Below, one piece after another: positions 1 to 10,000 of a stretch of 64,000 nucleotides of DNA (position 1 is its first letter; every line of letters starts with the position of its first letter). Origin of the DNA: Alteromonas sp. a30 (GTDB lineage Bacteria; Pseudomonadota; Gammaproteobacteria; Enterobacterales; Alteromonadaceae). The stretch covers positions 1 to 64,000 of the forward strand of contig NZ_JABEPE010000006.1 of assembly GCF_026788005.1 (NCBI RefSeq). The letters run 5' to 3'. The notes below the pieces were generated by a model, which saw only the letters and a list, made by a program, of their open reading frames with translations, was not told the origin of the DNA and did not search any database. The position numbers were made by a program, and so were the translations under genes.

Positions 1-3000
1 CTGCTGTAATTCAGTGCCACATTCGGCTGCACGCCGTTTCGACCCGGCGGTATCACTATTGGAATATGGTATGACGCTGCCCCGCCGCTGACACCGGCCT
101 GTGCCGGCGTGGCACCATTAAAGTCACTGGCGGATGCGGTTTTGCTCACCTGTGTGGCATCATCTGCTTCTCCGCCAAGCTGTCCCCAGTCACCAGCCAC
201 CATCTCTCCAATGTACACAGACGCACTTTCCATCTGCTCTTGCTCGCCGCCCTCATCGGTATAAGAGACCTCTACCGTTAATAACTTACCGTCATCGTCT
301 TGAGTAACGGTATACGTGGCAAGGGTAGCCTCAGCTATATCGTTGCCACCACGCTTCCATTGATAACTCAACTCACCTAGCCCATCTTCATCAACCAATT
401 CCTGAGTGTCAGCGGTTAAGACACTGCCAATTTCGGCATCACCGGTAATCACAACACGACCTGTAGGCGCATCATTGACCGGCTCGATGGTCAAGGTAAA
501 GTCCACCTCATTTGATAGCGAGCCATCAGAAACAGTGACTGTGATATTCACCTCACCATGGGCATTTTCTGCTGGCACAAGCGTTAACGTCCGCTCAGCG
601 CCATCACCTGTAGTAGTGATACCGGTCTGTGGCAATATTGACTGCGCATCAGACTCAACACTGACCAACAACTCACTCTGTGATGCGCCGATATCTTCTA
701 CAATAAAGGGAATAGGGGCAATCTCTGTATCTTCTTGCGCCACAATGTCGTTGATTAACGAAATGCTCGGCGGTAAGTTTGAAGATACGGCAGGGGTTAG
801 CCCACTGGTCATTGACTCACGCTTTCCAAGCCCATCGATATAGGACACCGTCACACTTAACGCATGGCCGACATCAGCTTCCGACACCGTGTAATCAGGC
901 CCTGTTGCTCCGCCGATGTCCATTACGTCTTCACCCTGATGACGATGCCACTGGTAGGAGAATATCCCTAGTCCATCAACGTCATTTAAGGTGGTCGCAT
1001 CTGAACTTACCGTCAAACCGATCCCCGCCTGACCCACAATGTCCACCTCGCCACTTGGTGGATGATTGACGGGTTTAGGCTTTTCATTATAAAGCGCCGT
1101 GATTTCTTCGCGTGATAAAGCGCGGTTGTACATGCGGTAGTTATCTATCGCACCGTCAAAATACTGATAGCCGTGTCGACAATTATCGTTGCCGTAATAA
1201 CATATCGACCCCACCTTTTTAGCCGACTTGGGCTGGTCAGCAGACCAATCATCCGGGCCGCTGATACTGGTATCAAGACCGCTTTGTACACCATCCATGA
1301 AGCCTTCCATGAAAGTGCCATCGGTGATAATGGTCATCATGTGCCAGCGACCATCACGGTAGTTTTTACGTCTATCGTAGAAGTACACTAAATCGCGCAC
1401 GACATTATTATCACCCAAGGTCACAAAATGGATTGGCCCTGAGGCAAGTATCTCCGGCCTAAACTCCCAAGCAGGATACCCGCCATCCCAGTATCCTTGG
1501 TGCATCAAATACAGGAATTCTCGATTAGAATCGGTTTTAAACCAGAAGTTAATGGTCACCAATTGGCGCTTGTCAAAACCCGGCAACTCTTTTATCGCCC
1601 CATTGCGGGTATACATAGCTTTGCCAATTTTGCCTTCCCCTTGCACGGGCAGGCGATCAATCGTGGCATGATTGCCTCTACCTGAACTGTCATAAGCAAG
1701 GTTACTGGCATCTTCAAAGAGGTATTCTGCTATCAAACTTGGGTCACCACTGGGTACTTCACCCACGGTCACAGTCACTGTCGATTGAGAGGTATTGCCC
1801 CAACCATCTTCGATGGTATACACAAAGCTTTCTGTCCCAACAAAATCAGCATTTGGCGTGTAGGAAACTTGGTCGCCATCTGGCGTAATAGTCACCGTAG
1901 CATTCAGCGGCTGAGTGACCTGAACAACCGTCAACCCCAAATTGTTGGCATCAATGTCATTATTTAATACCGACAAGAGGTTATTTTGCGTATATTGCAA
2001 TACCGAAAAGGTATCAGGGGTTGCTTGTGGACCTTCATTTGGGTCAATTCGACCATACACATCTCGGGTTACACTGGAATTATTGTTACTACAGGTAACT
2101 GAAAAATCCCATACCGCAGGAGAGTCCCGTAAAATCGGCCCCCAAACATAGGTCCCCGACTGCAATTGCCCATTATTAGGCACATAAACTACACCAAGGT
2201 TATTTTTACATTCCCGCACATCGGTATAGGTAAAAGAGAAGGTTTGAGACTGACCCACGGTGACCACTTGCGGCGCGTATTGTAACTCTGCCAACGTCAC
2301 CACCGGGTCTTGAATAGGCGAGACTAAGCGTATTTCCACTTGTGCCGTGTAATTTCCGCCCCAACCATCATTCACCGTATAGTTAAAGCTGGTTTGCGCA
2401 TTATTCACCCCTGAGGCAGGCGGAGCATAAGTGCATTTGTTTGAGCAGGTCACAGTTCCTACACTAGGCTGTGTGAAACTACTAATGGTTAACGCATGTC
2501 CATCTGCATCAACATCATTATCTAGCACGCGTATCACCACGGCCCCTTCACCATAGGCAACCGTTTTTTGGTCATCGTAAGCTATCGGCTTTTTGTTGGC
2601 GGTAATAATGGTACTAACATGCTGAGTCGAGCTACCAACGTTGTTTGAGCAGGTAACATCAAACGCCCATGTCGCCGGCTCACTGCGGTAGGCGGACCAA
2701 CTAAACGTCCCCGACATCTTCCTAGTTTCATTCGGACCGCCGATATACGTTACCGAGGCTCCTGAGTTATCCGAATAGTTATGACTGCGACACCAAGAGG
2801 AATCTAAATACTTAAAACTAAATGTCTGAGTGATACCAACTGACGCCACAACTGGCGTGTAGCTCAGGTTACTAATCACCGCCTTTTTACCATCGTTTAA
2901 TGGCAGCAGAGTCACCCTCACTTCATACGGGCTAGGACCCGAGCAATACGCATTGGTTTTATTACACGAATAAATTTTATAGGTATATTGCCCTGCTCCC

Positions 3001-4637
3001 CCGTTCACTCCACTAAGTTTAACCGTTTGAGAGGTCGTGGTTGACGGTATACCGATTTTTGCCCACGACTGGATACCGTTGGGCTCTATTTGAAGTATTT
3101 TATAATACCCGCCTGAGCCAATCAGCCCATCAGGGCGCGACCAGCTTAATGTCACTGAATCATCACCATTTCCTGATGCAACCACTGTGTCGCTTGATGC
3201 CACAAACTGCGTCACGAACTGAGGAATATTGAAGACATACACGCTTTTATAAGGGCTTGCACTACTACACCCTTGTGCATTACACGCCTTAATATAATAA
3301 AAGCGACCACCTTCGGAGTGTTCAACAATACGATGTTTGAGCGCACTAGTATAACGGTTGGTATACTCCATTTGGGAGCCAGGATAGCTAACCCAAATCT
3401 CATATCGAGTCGCATTTGGCACCGCAGCCCAACTCAATTCAAATGGTTGACCAACAGCGGGGTAAGCTCCAACCGAAGAAACAGGTGGAGTCGTCAGTTC
3501 ATCAGGCTCACTAAGCGTCGCCACATCTGAAGACGTCATAACACCGGCTGTTGCAGACATGGCGGTAACATCGTGTGAAGCTGATGCTATTCCGACAGCA
3601 TCAGCTTTTGCATTATTCCCTCTGTTTTTTTTGCGTTTCTTATACTTTTTGCGCTTTTTACGCTTAAGCTCACATTTTGTGCCCGCCTGCTTGCTTTTGG
3701 GCATAAAGTACACATACTTACAGCGTTCATGACGCAACTTATCTGTTGCATCTGGGATGAAACGCCCTTCTTCATCCTCACCACCATTTTGGTTGTACAA
3801 ACGCACCAAATAATGTTGACCGCCCTCTTCTTCAAGCGCGGTACTAAAACCATCGTCCGTCCACTCATAACCCGCAAAGTCGGCCTTTATCTTTTGAGTA
3901 TTCTTACGCTTAAATATCCCTTTTTTATTGGCGTAAGCAATATAATGTTTCTTGTGCTTTTTCTTAGACAAGGCAAAGACATCATCGCGTCCATCTCCAT
4001 CAAAGTCAGCAATGTAAAGCTTCTCTGTTTTCTTCATCCCCCAACGCGACTTCTTGTCGCGCTTTTGGGCTAACTCAAGCTTACCATCAGGCTGACTGTG
4101 ATATACCTGATGCGCCCCAGTTTGACTCATTAATACCAGTAAATCACTTTGCCCATCGCCGTTAAAATCCCCCGAGTAGAGCTCCGCTTCTTCGCTATCC
4201 CCCAACCAGAGAAGCTGCGTAGCATCAAAGCGCCTAAAACTCACAAATCCATGCTTGCCGCCCATCAATAGATACGCTTTTTGGGCTCCGGGTAGCGCCA
4301 CTAGCGCATCTTCAAAAATATCGTCGTTGAAAAAACCGATAGTAATCTGCGCTTTATCCGCTGACCAAGATAAGCCATCTAAGTCAGCTTCCAACGCCAA
4401 CCGTTGCTCGGTGTCATACTGCGTACCGAAGTTGAGCTGAGAACCAAAATACAGGGCGTTACTTGAGGCATCGTCCACGGCTTGGAGTAATAAGTCTTTG
4501 ACGCCATCGCCATTGGCGTCAACATAATGATCGACATGCGTTGACGAGTCCCAATGCACGGCATCGGCAGCGCTGGTTTGCGCACTAAAGATGAAAAAAA
4601 GAAAAGTAAAAAACGACAGAAGCGTAGTGTGTTTCAT
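1..4637 (-). CDS. Giant secreted FG-GAP / LamG / SpvB-RHS-type protein, 3' end outside window
   Basis: Read on the minus strand from ATG 4637 to the window edge the frame stays open for about 1,545 codons, so the C-terminus is missing. It opens with a Sec signal peptide (hydrophobic core rich in F/L, cleavage near AQTSA-AD). Residues about 30-220 carry FG-GAP/VCBS calcium-type motifs (DANGDGVKD, GDFNGDGQSD, ADFDGDGRDD). A Lys/Arg-rich tract follows near residues 323-344, then fibronectin-III-like modules, two cadherin-like segments (LDNDVDADG, LNNDIDANN), a LamG-like domain (DSSGRGNHA) and Ig-like repeats with SYQWHR/SYQWKR. The last visible residues, YHIPIVIPPGRNGVQPNVAL, match the opening of SpvB/TcdB/RHS-type beta-propeller domains. 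Such proteins are secreted polymorphic-toxin or surface proteins with YD repeats. That the missing part is RHS-like is inference. Confidence 0.8.
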   Translation of the reverse strand, partial: MKHTTLLSFFTFLFFIFSAQTSAADAVHWDSSTHVDHYVDANGDGVKDLLLQAVDDASSNALYFGSQLNFGTQYDTEQRLALEADLDGLSWSADKAQITIGFFNDDIFEDALVALPGAQKAYLLMGGKHGFVSFRRFDATQLLWLGDSEEAELYSGDFNGDGQSDLLVLMSQTGAHQVYHSQPDGKLELAQKRDKKSRWGMKKTEKLYIADFDGDGRDDVFALSKKKHKKHYIAYANKKGIFKRKNTQKIKADFAGYEWTDDGFSTALEEEGGQHYLVRLYNQNGGEDEEGRFIPDATDKLRHERCKYVYFMPKSKQAGTKCELKRKKRKKYKKRKKNRGNNAKADAVGIASASHDVTAMSATAGVMTSSDVATLSEPDELTTPPVSSVGAYPAVGQPFELSWAAVPNATRYEIWVSYPGSQMEYTNRYTSALKHRIVEHSEGGRFYYIKACNAQGCSSASPYKSVYVFNIPQFVTQFVASSDTVVASGNGDDSVTLSWSRPDGLIGSGGYYKILQIEPNGIQSWAKIGIPSTTTSQTVKLSGVNGGAGQYTYKIYSCNKTNAYCSGPSPYEVRVTLLPLNDGKKAVISNLSYTPVVASVGITQTFSFKYLDSSWCRSHNYSDNSGASVTYIGGPNETRKMSGTFSWSAYRSEPATWAFDVTCSNNVGSSTQHVSTIITANKKPIAYDDQKTVAYGEGAVVIRVLDNDVDADGHALTISSFTQPSVGTVTCSNKCTYAPPASGVNNAQTSFNYTVNDGWGGNYTAQVEIRLVSPIQDPVVTLAELQYAPQVVTVGQSQTFSFTYTDVRECKNNLGVVYVPNNGQLQSGTYVWGPILRDSPAVWDFSVTCSNNNSSVTRDVYGRIDPNEGPQATPDTFSVLQYTQNNLLSVLNNDIDANNLGLTVVQVTQPLNATVTITPDGDQVSYTPNADFVGTESFVYTIEDGWGNTSQSTVTVTVGEVPSGDPSLIAEYLFEDASNLAYDSSGRGNHATIDRLPVQGEGKIGKAMYTRNGAIKELPGFDKRQLVTINFWFKTDSNREFLYLMHQGYWDGGYPAWEFRPEILASGPIHFVTLGDNNVVRDLVYFYDRRKNYRDGRWHMMTIITDGTFMEGFMDGVQSGLDTSISGPDDWSADQPKSAKKVGSICYYGNDNCRHGYQYFDGAIDNYRMYNRALSREEITALYNEKPKPVNHPPSGEVDIVGQAGIGLTVSSDATTLNDVDGLGIFSYQWHRHQGEDVMDIGGATGPDYTVSEADVGHALSVTVSYIDGLGKRESMTSGLTPAVSSNLPPSISLINDIVAQEDTEIAPIPFIVEDIGASQSELLVSVESDAQSILPQTGITTTGDGAERTLTLVPAENAHGEVNITVTVSDGSLSNEVDFTLTIEPVNDAPTGRVVITGDAEIGSVLTADTQELVDEDGLGELSYQWKRGGNDIAEATLATYTVTQDDDGKLLTVEVSYTDEGGEQEQMESASVYIGEMVAGDWGQLGGEADDATQVSKTASASDFNGATPAQAGVSGGAASYHIPIVIPPGRNGVQPNVALNYS

Positions 4638-4676
4638 TCCCTGACCTGCATTCCCTAAAGGATGTAATTGTGGCTG

Positions 4677-4704
4677 ATAAAATTCGGCCAGAAACTTATC
4701 TCAA
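4677..4704 (-). promoter_or_regulatory. Candidate sigma70 promoter of the giant SpvB/RHS gene
   Basis: On the minus strand a TTGAGA -35 (4699-4704), a 16-bp spacer and a TTTTAT -10 (4677-4682) lie about 40 bp upstream of the ATG at 4637. The -35 matches five of six consensus bases and the -10 four of six. No other signal in the gap fits better. Confidence 0.35.
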
Positions 4705-4766
4705 ACAGGTGAACATTTCAACCAAAAAGCGTAAAAATTATCAAATTAAGGGAAGGGGGGGGAGAT

Positions 4767-4798
4767 AAAAGTGCCCTGTAGTGGTTACGGGCACTTTT
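4767..4798 (-). terminator. Rho-independent terminator after tldD
   Basis: A perfect 10-bp inverted repeat (AAAAGTGCCC / GGGCACTTTT) with a 12-base loop lies 12 bp beyond the tldD stop. On the minus strand the right arm ends in TTTT. It closes the long mreB-to-tldD transcript and separates it from the giant gene downstream. Confidence 0.8.
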
Positions 4799-4809
4799 AT
4801 TAGGGAGAC

Positions 4810-6264
4810 TTAGGCAGTACCGCCAACGGTTAACTCATCAATTTTTAAGGTAGGTTGGCCGATCCCAACAGGCACGCTTTGCCCATCCTTACCACAAACC
4901 CCAACCCCTTTATCCAAGGCCATATCGGAACCAATCATTGAGATCTTTTGCATCACCTCAGGCCCATTACCAATTAACGTAGCGCCTTTAACTGGACTGG
5001 TTATCTTGCCATCTTCAATTAAGTAGGCTTCGGATGTTGAAAACACAAACTTCCCAGATGTAATATCCACCTGACCACCGCCAAAATTCGGAGCATAAAG
5101 CCCTTTTTTCACACTTGAGATAATTTCTTGAGGATCATGTTGGCCGGCCAACATATAGGTATTTGTCATGCGAGGCATTGGCAGGTGTGCATAGGATTCT
5201 CTTCGCCCATTCCCCGTAGCCTTTTGCCCCATCAACCCTGCATTAAGCTTATCCTGCATATAACCAGTTAATACGCCATCTTCAATCAAGACATTATATT
5301 GACCTTGCGTACCTTCATCATCAATATTTACCGAGCCACGGGCATTAGCAACGGTGCCATCGTCAACAACGGTAATCCCTTTTGCAGCAACTTGCTGACC
5401 TACGCGTCCGCTAAAAGTGGATGCTCCTTTGCGATTAAAGTCTCCTTCTAGACCATGACCTACAGCTTCATGGAGCAACACACCCGGCCAACCATTTCCT
5501 AGTACCACAGGCATATTACCTGCTGGCGCATCAATCGCTTGCATATTAACATTGGCCACATGTAGAGCTTCATTGGCAACGCTTTGATAACGTGGGACAC
5601 CATCTAACAACTCATGGAAATAGGTGTAATCGACACGAGCCCCCGCTCCCGCACTTCCGCGCTCGCGTCGACCATCACGTTCAATGACAACACTGCAATT
5701 AAAACGCACTAATGGGCGAATATCGGTTGCAAAGGTGCCATCGCTCGCAGCAACCAAGACTTCTTCATAAACCCCCGTTAAACTCACCGTCACTTGGATC
5801 GCATCCGGTTCTTTGGCTCGAATATAAGCATCAGCCGCTTTTAATAACGCCACTTTGTCATTCTCAGACATACCTATAATAGGGTTATGAGATTGATAAA
5901 TAAGCTGCCCACGTACATTTGGAGTTGAGCCTGAAAATGCCTTTACCTTACCGCTTCCACCTGAACGAGCAATGGTTCTAGCCGCATTTGCCGATGCATT
6001 AAGCGCTTCTAGATTTATCACATCGGAATACGCAAAACCGGTTTTTTCGCCACTCACGGCTCTAACCCCGACACCCCGCTCTAGGTTGTAGCTTCCTTCT
6101 CTGATAATGCCGTCTTCGAGTATCCAAGCTTCATGTTGACTAGCCTGAAAATAGAGGTCAGCAAAATCGGTATCATGCTGATAAATCAGACCTAAAATGT
6201 CTTGCAAATCCTGAGCTTGAAGCCCCGAATCATGAATAAGATGTTGTTCGACGATATTAGACAA
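4810..6264 (-). CDS. tldD: TldD metalloprotease
   Basis: The 484-residue product matches the usual length of TldD (about 480). TldD pairs with TldE/PmbA as a cytosolic zinc protease of the U62 family, known for degrading unfolded or cyclic peptides such as microcin B17 precursor and CcdA. The zinc motif HEAVGH is at residues 265-270 within [16 protein letters not shown], and the C-terminal region keeps the family stretch [20 protein letters not shown]. It is the last gene of the mre operon; its start overlaps the end of the nitrilase gene by 8 bp, so the two are probably translationally coupled. The partner pmbA is not in the window. Confidence 0.95.
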   Translation of the reverse strand: MSNIVEQHLIHDSGLQAQDLQDILGLIYQHDTDFADLYFQASQHEAWILEDGIIREGSYNLERGVGVRAVSGEKTGFAYSDVINLEALNASANAARTIARSGGSGKVKAFSGSTPNVRGQLIYQSHNPIIGMSENDKVALLKAADAYIRAKEPDAIQVTVSLTGVYEEVLVAASDGTFATDIRPLVRFNCSVVIERDGRRERGSAGAGARVDYTYFHELLDGVPRYQSVANEALHVANVNMQAIDAPAGNMPVVLGNGWPGVLLHEAVGHGLEGDFNRKGASTFSGRVGQQVAAKGITVVDDGTVANARGSVNIDDEGTQGQYNVLIEDGVLTGYMQDKLNAGLMGQKATGNGRRESYAHLPMPRMTNTYMLAGQHDPQEIISSVKKGLYAPNFGGGQVDITSGKFVFSTSEAYLIEDGKITSPVKGATLIGNGPEVMQKISMIGSDMALDKGVGVCGKDGQSVPVGIGQPTLKIDELTVGGTA

Positions 6265-7084
6265 GTTCGCTCCTAAATCGGTTGTGCTGAGTGATAGGCA
6301 TATTGTTACGAATTTCTGTTAACTGTTTAAAGTCCATTACGGCAGAGACACAACCCGGGCCTTTTCTTATTTCAGTTAACAGTTCACCCCATCCAGAATA
6401 AATACAGGAATGACCGTATGTCATCCGCCCATTTTGATGTTCTCCGCCCTGATTGGCGGCAACAACATAGCATTGCTTTTCAATACTACGCGCCTGCAAT
6501 AATGGATGCCAGTGAGCGGCACCGGTTTTTTCGGTAAACGCTGCGGGTAAGGCCAGAACATCGATTTGCCCCATTGCCTGAAATAATCCCGGAAATCTGA
6601 TGTCGTAACAAACCGCCACACCCAAGCGACCAAAAGGCGTATCATCAATAACGGTAATCTTTTCTCCGGGTTTAGTCGTGCGAGACTCAAGGTAACTGCC
6701 TGTATTGTCTGCCACCTGAACATCAAACAAATGGATTTTTTGGTAATCAGCTCGACATACGCCTTCATCATCGAAAACCAAACAACTCGCCTGAAAACGT
6801 TCGCTTTCTGTTTCTATCTTGGTTGGCATTGTGCCGGAGACCAACCAAACACCATATTGTTTGGCGATGGAAGATAGCCTGTCCTGAATCATGCCAGTTC
6901 CCATTGCTTCTGCAATGTTTAGCTGGTCTTTATCTTTTGCCCCAAAAAACGCGAAGCATTCAGGCAAAACAACTAGCGCTGGCGTTTTTGGCTTAAGTGC
7001 CTTTATCAGGGATTCAACTTGGTCGAGGTTTTGTTTAGCATCAGGTACAGATACCATCTGCAACGCGATGAGATTGGGCAGCAT
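6257..7084 (-). CDS. Nitrilase-superfamily amidohydrolase, Nit1 / deaminated-glutathione amidase type
   Basis: This 275-residue cytosolic enzyme belongs to the carbon-nitrogen hydrolase family. The catalytic triad is visible: Glu42 in [10 protein letters not shown], Lys116 in YQKIHLFDV and Cys159 in [13 protein letters not shown]. The CYDIRFP sequence and length are typical of the Nit1/YbeM branch, which hydrolyses deaminated glutathione in metabolite repair; substrate assignment is by family only. The start codon overlaps the yhdP stop (TAATG), and the 3' end overlaps tldD, as in other gammaproteobacteria carrying this cluster. Confidence 0.88.
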   Translation of the reverse strand: MLPNLIALQMVSVPDAKQNLDQVESLIKALKPKTPALVVLPECFAFFGAKDKDQLNIAEAMGTGMIQDRLSSIAKQYGVWLVSGTMPTKIETESERFQASCLVFDDEGVCRADYQKIHLFDVQVADNTGSYLESRTTKPGEKITVIDDTPFGRLGVAVCYDIRFPGLFQAMGQIDVLALPAAFTEKTGAAHWHPLLQARSIEKQCYVVAANQGGEHQNGRMTYGHSCIYSGWGELLTEIRKGPGCVSAVMDFKQLTEIRNNMPITQHNRFRSELV

Positions 7085-10000
7085 TAACCATTTACTCCTT
7101 GAAAAGGGCTGAAACTGTTTGGTTCTAATCCCGGATTAACCGAATTTTCTGTTTCAGGTTCTATAACACTAGGTTCTACCGGAGACTTTTTAGCAGGCAG
7201 TTCAACCGATTTGCTGGACTTGTCCAACAACTCGACTTTCGGGTCTGATAATGTTCCGGTTAATGAATACTTCAAGTTAGACACCACATTAGCAGAAGTA
7301 ATCACTTCATCAAATGCAAAAGCCGCTACCGCTGTTGCGGGGTTTACCATCCACGCGAGCAAGACTGGCAAGCTTGAGGTTAAATTAGGCTGTACCGACA
7401 CCGTGTAATTGAGCTGTTTATCTGACAGGTCGGTGTACCCCTGTATTTTTACCCGAGCGGCTGCGCCATCAATTTCAGAGTCTTGTGTTTGCATTCGACC
7501 ATCGCTAATTTGGAATGACCCTTTCATCTTCTCGTAAAAGAATCCCTTTGCAAATACATCCCTAAAATCTAAAGTCAATTTTCGGATTAATGACTCAAGA
7601 CTCAAAAAGCTGAAAATTCGAGCACCATTGTCACTCACTTCAGTAAGATAACCATCGCCTAAACGCCATTGCACGTTCCCATTTAACGTCGCAAACTGTG
7701 GTTGATAAGGAGCTTGGTCCCACTTTAGATCAAAATCAATTTTGGCATCGGAGTCGCGTACACCAGACTCATAATCAAGGCTGCTAAGGAAATCGCCGAA
7801 GTCTTTACTCTCGAAGCTACCTTTAAGATTAGTTTTATGCCCTGCCGCATCAATTTGCCAATCGCCCGTTGCACTGATGCTGCCATCTTTTTTCTTTAAT
7901 TTAAAACGGTCGATTTTCATGCCTGATTGGGTTGGCATTAAGGCAAAATCCAATTCTCCTAAATCAAAATCGTCAATTTTGCATTGTAAGCACTTGACCT
8001 GCAAAGGAGGCAACTGAGAAAAGTCGATTTCTTGCGTTAAATCTTCATCAAGCTTATTCCAGCTTTTTATATTTACGAAGTCAGCGTTAACCTTCATTCC
8101 TTGAGAATAAAGCGCCTTAGCGACCAACGCTTGTGCTCTTAATTGCTCAGCGTTAATTAATACATCCCAGTCTGTGTCACGGTTCTTGGCAACCACATCA
8201 ACTTTATTGAACTGCTGCCCACCAAAATGCAATTCATTCGCTTTAATTAACACTCGCTGTGGAGGAGATAACAATCCTCCTTTTGCAGATTCAGGCAACC
8301 CAGATAGCATATCGTCAACAAAATCAAACCAAGGGTTGAAGGTCATTGTATTTAATTGAGCAGAAACGCTAAAACCTATTCCCATTCCAATAAAGCTATC
8401 TTCGCCTATGGTTAAATGCGCGCGGGAAAACTGTTTCTTATCATGCGGCAAGATACCGTTAAACTTGATATTGTCGCCTAACAACATTCGCACGGTTGAC
8501 GTTTTTTCATCGCCTTCGCTATCCAAAAAAAGCAATCGGCTATCTTCTGCCTCTTTTGCGATAGGATCAGGCAACGCAATCCCAACGCCTTCCATCTGGG
8601 AAGTAAGCTGCATACTGTAATAAAAACCGGTTTGAGGAATAGAAAGGCGCAAGTCTGCCTGCCAATCTGTGGCACCATCAAAATATTTATTCAAGTTTGG
8701 GTGGAAAGTTTGCGTTAGTTCATCTGCATCCCACTTCCCTGATATATCAATGTCTGCCTCGTAGGCGTCTTCCCCTTGATGCCCAACAAAATCAATAGAA
8801 ATTGGTTGTCCCCATAACTCAGCAGAAAGCGCTGAAGTGGACACCTTGTCATTATTGAAAGCGATTGCACCGCGGCTTTGCTCTAATCGCAAATCTAACC
8901 GAGGGATGTAAATGGGGTTATTTGCCATATTTACATTCCCTTTCACTTGAATATTCTCACCCGAAAGAGGGATCTCTAAATCAACATCCAAATCTAGTGG
9001 CCCACTCAAGTGCACATGATCTAATGCCTCGCCCACACTTTCTTGTAAACTACTGGCTTGAACTAAGCCCGTTGCTAATGTACCGGTTGTTTGACCCTTT
9101 ACATCAATAAACAACGTGGACCCTTCCGTTAAGTTTGGTATAGAGGCATGAATATCATCTACGGTTACATCCAGAATACGGGCATGTTGGCTCGCCATAA
9201 ACAAGCCTTCATTTTCAAATAACAGATCCACATTCAGCTCTGTTACCATTGGCCATGTATCATCGAACTCAAACTGGGCATCCGACAACGAAAGTTTAGC
9301 CTGAAAAATACCTTGGTTATTTTTGAATGGAAACTCAGAAGGATCACCGCTCCAAATACTGTGTATGTCGCTTAGCGTTCCTGCATGTAACGATTCTTTA
9401 AGAAAATCATTCGTCACGGGTCCCATTAATTCCTTTGGAAAGAGCGCTTTTGCTTGGTCAATATCCATATTGCCTAAACGCGTATAAAGCTGCATCAGCT
9501 TGGTATCAGAGCGATATGTGACGCTTGTTTCTGCTGTTAAGCTTGGTCCTTGGAAACGAATAGAAGGAGCAGAAACGGCCAGCTTGTCGGAAGAAAGATC
9601 AAGATACGCATCCAAGGAAATATGGTCATAAGGCAAGTTGTAACCCAACATCTGCCCTGTTCTGAGCTCCCCCAAATCATCATAGACTTGGACTCTTGCC
9701 AGCTTATCTAACCAGTGAATATTACCTTTTAGGTTGGTCACTCCGGGTATGCTACTGCCGTTTTCTGACGACAATTCGGAAAAACTTAAATTGGAAAAGA
9801 GTAACTGAGCGGCAGCTTGCTCTGGGGACAATTCAATATGCAATTTATCAATTTGCAGATCGGGGGCAAGAGCTGCAATAGGGCTTGCTTCATTTGTCCC
9901 CAAAATTACACTGAGTAACGGCATGACAGGCGAGAACTTAACAGGTTCACGATTATGGAAACGCAATACACCCGCGCGACTAAATGTGCCATTCCAATTT

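Noticed and set aside
406-3530. Several plus-strand open frames in the first 4 kb
   Set aside because: They are antisense to the continuous minus-strand giant frame, have low-complexity translations and no start signals.
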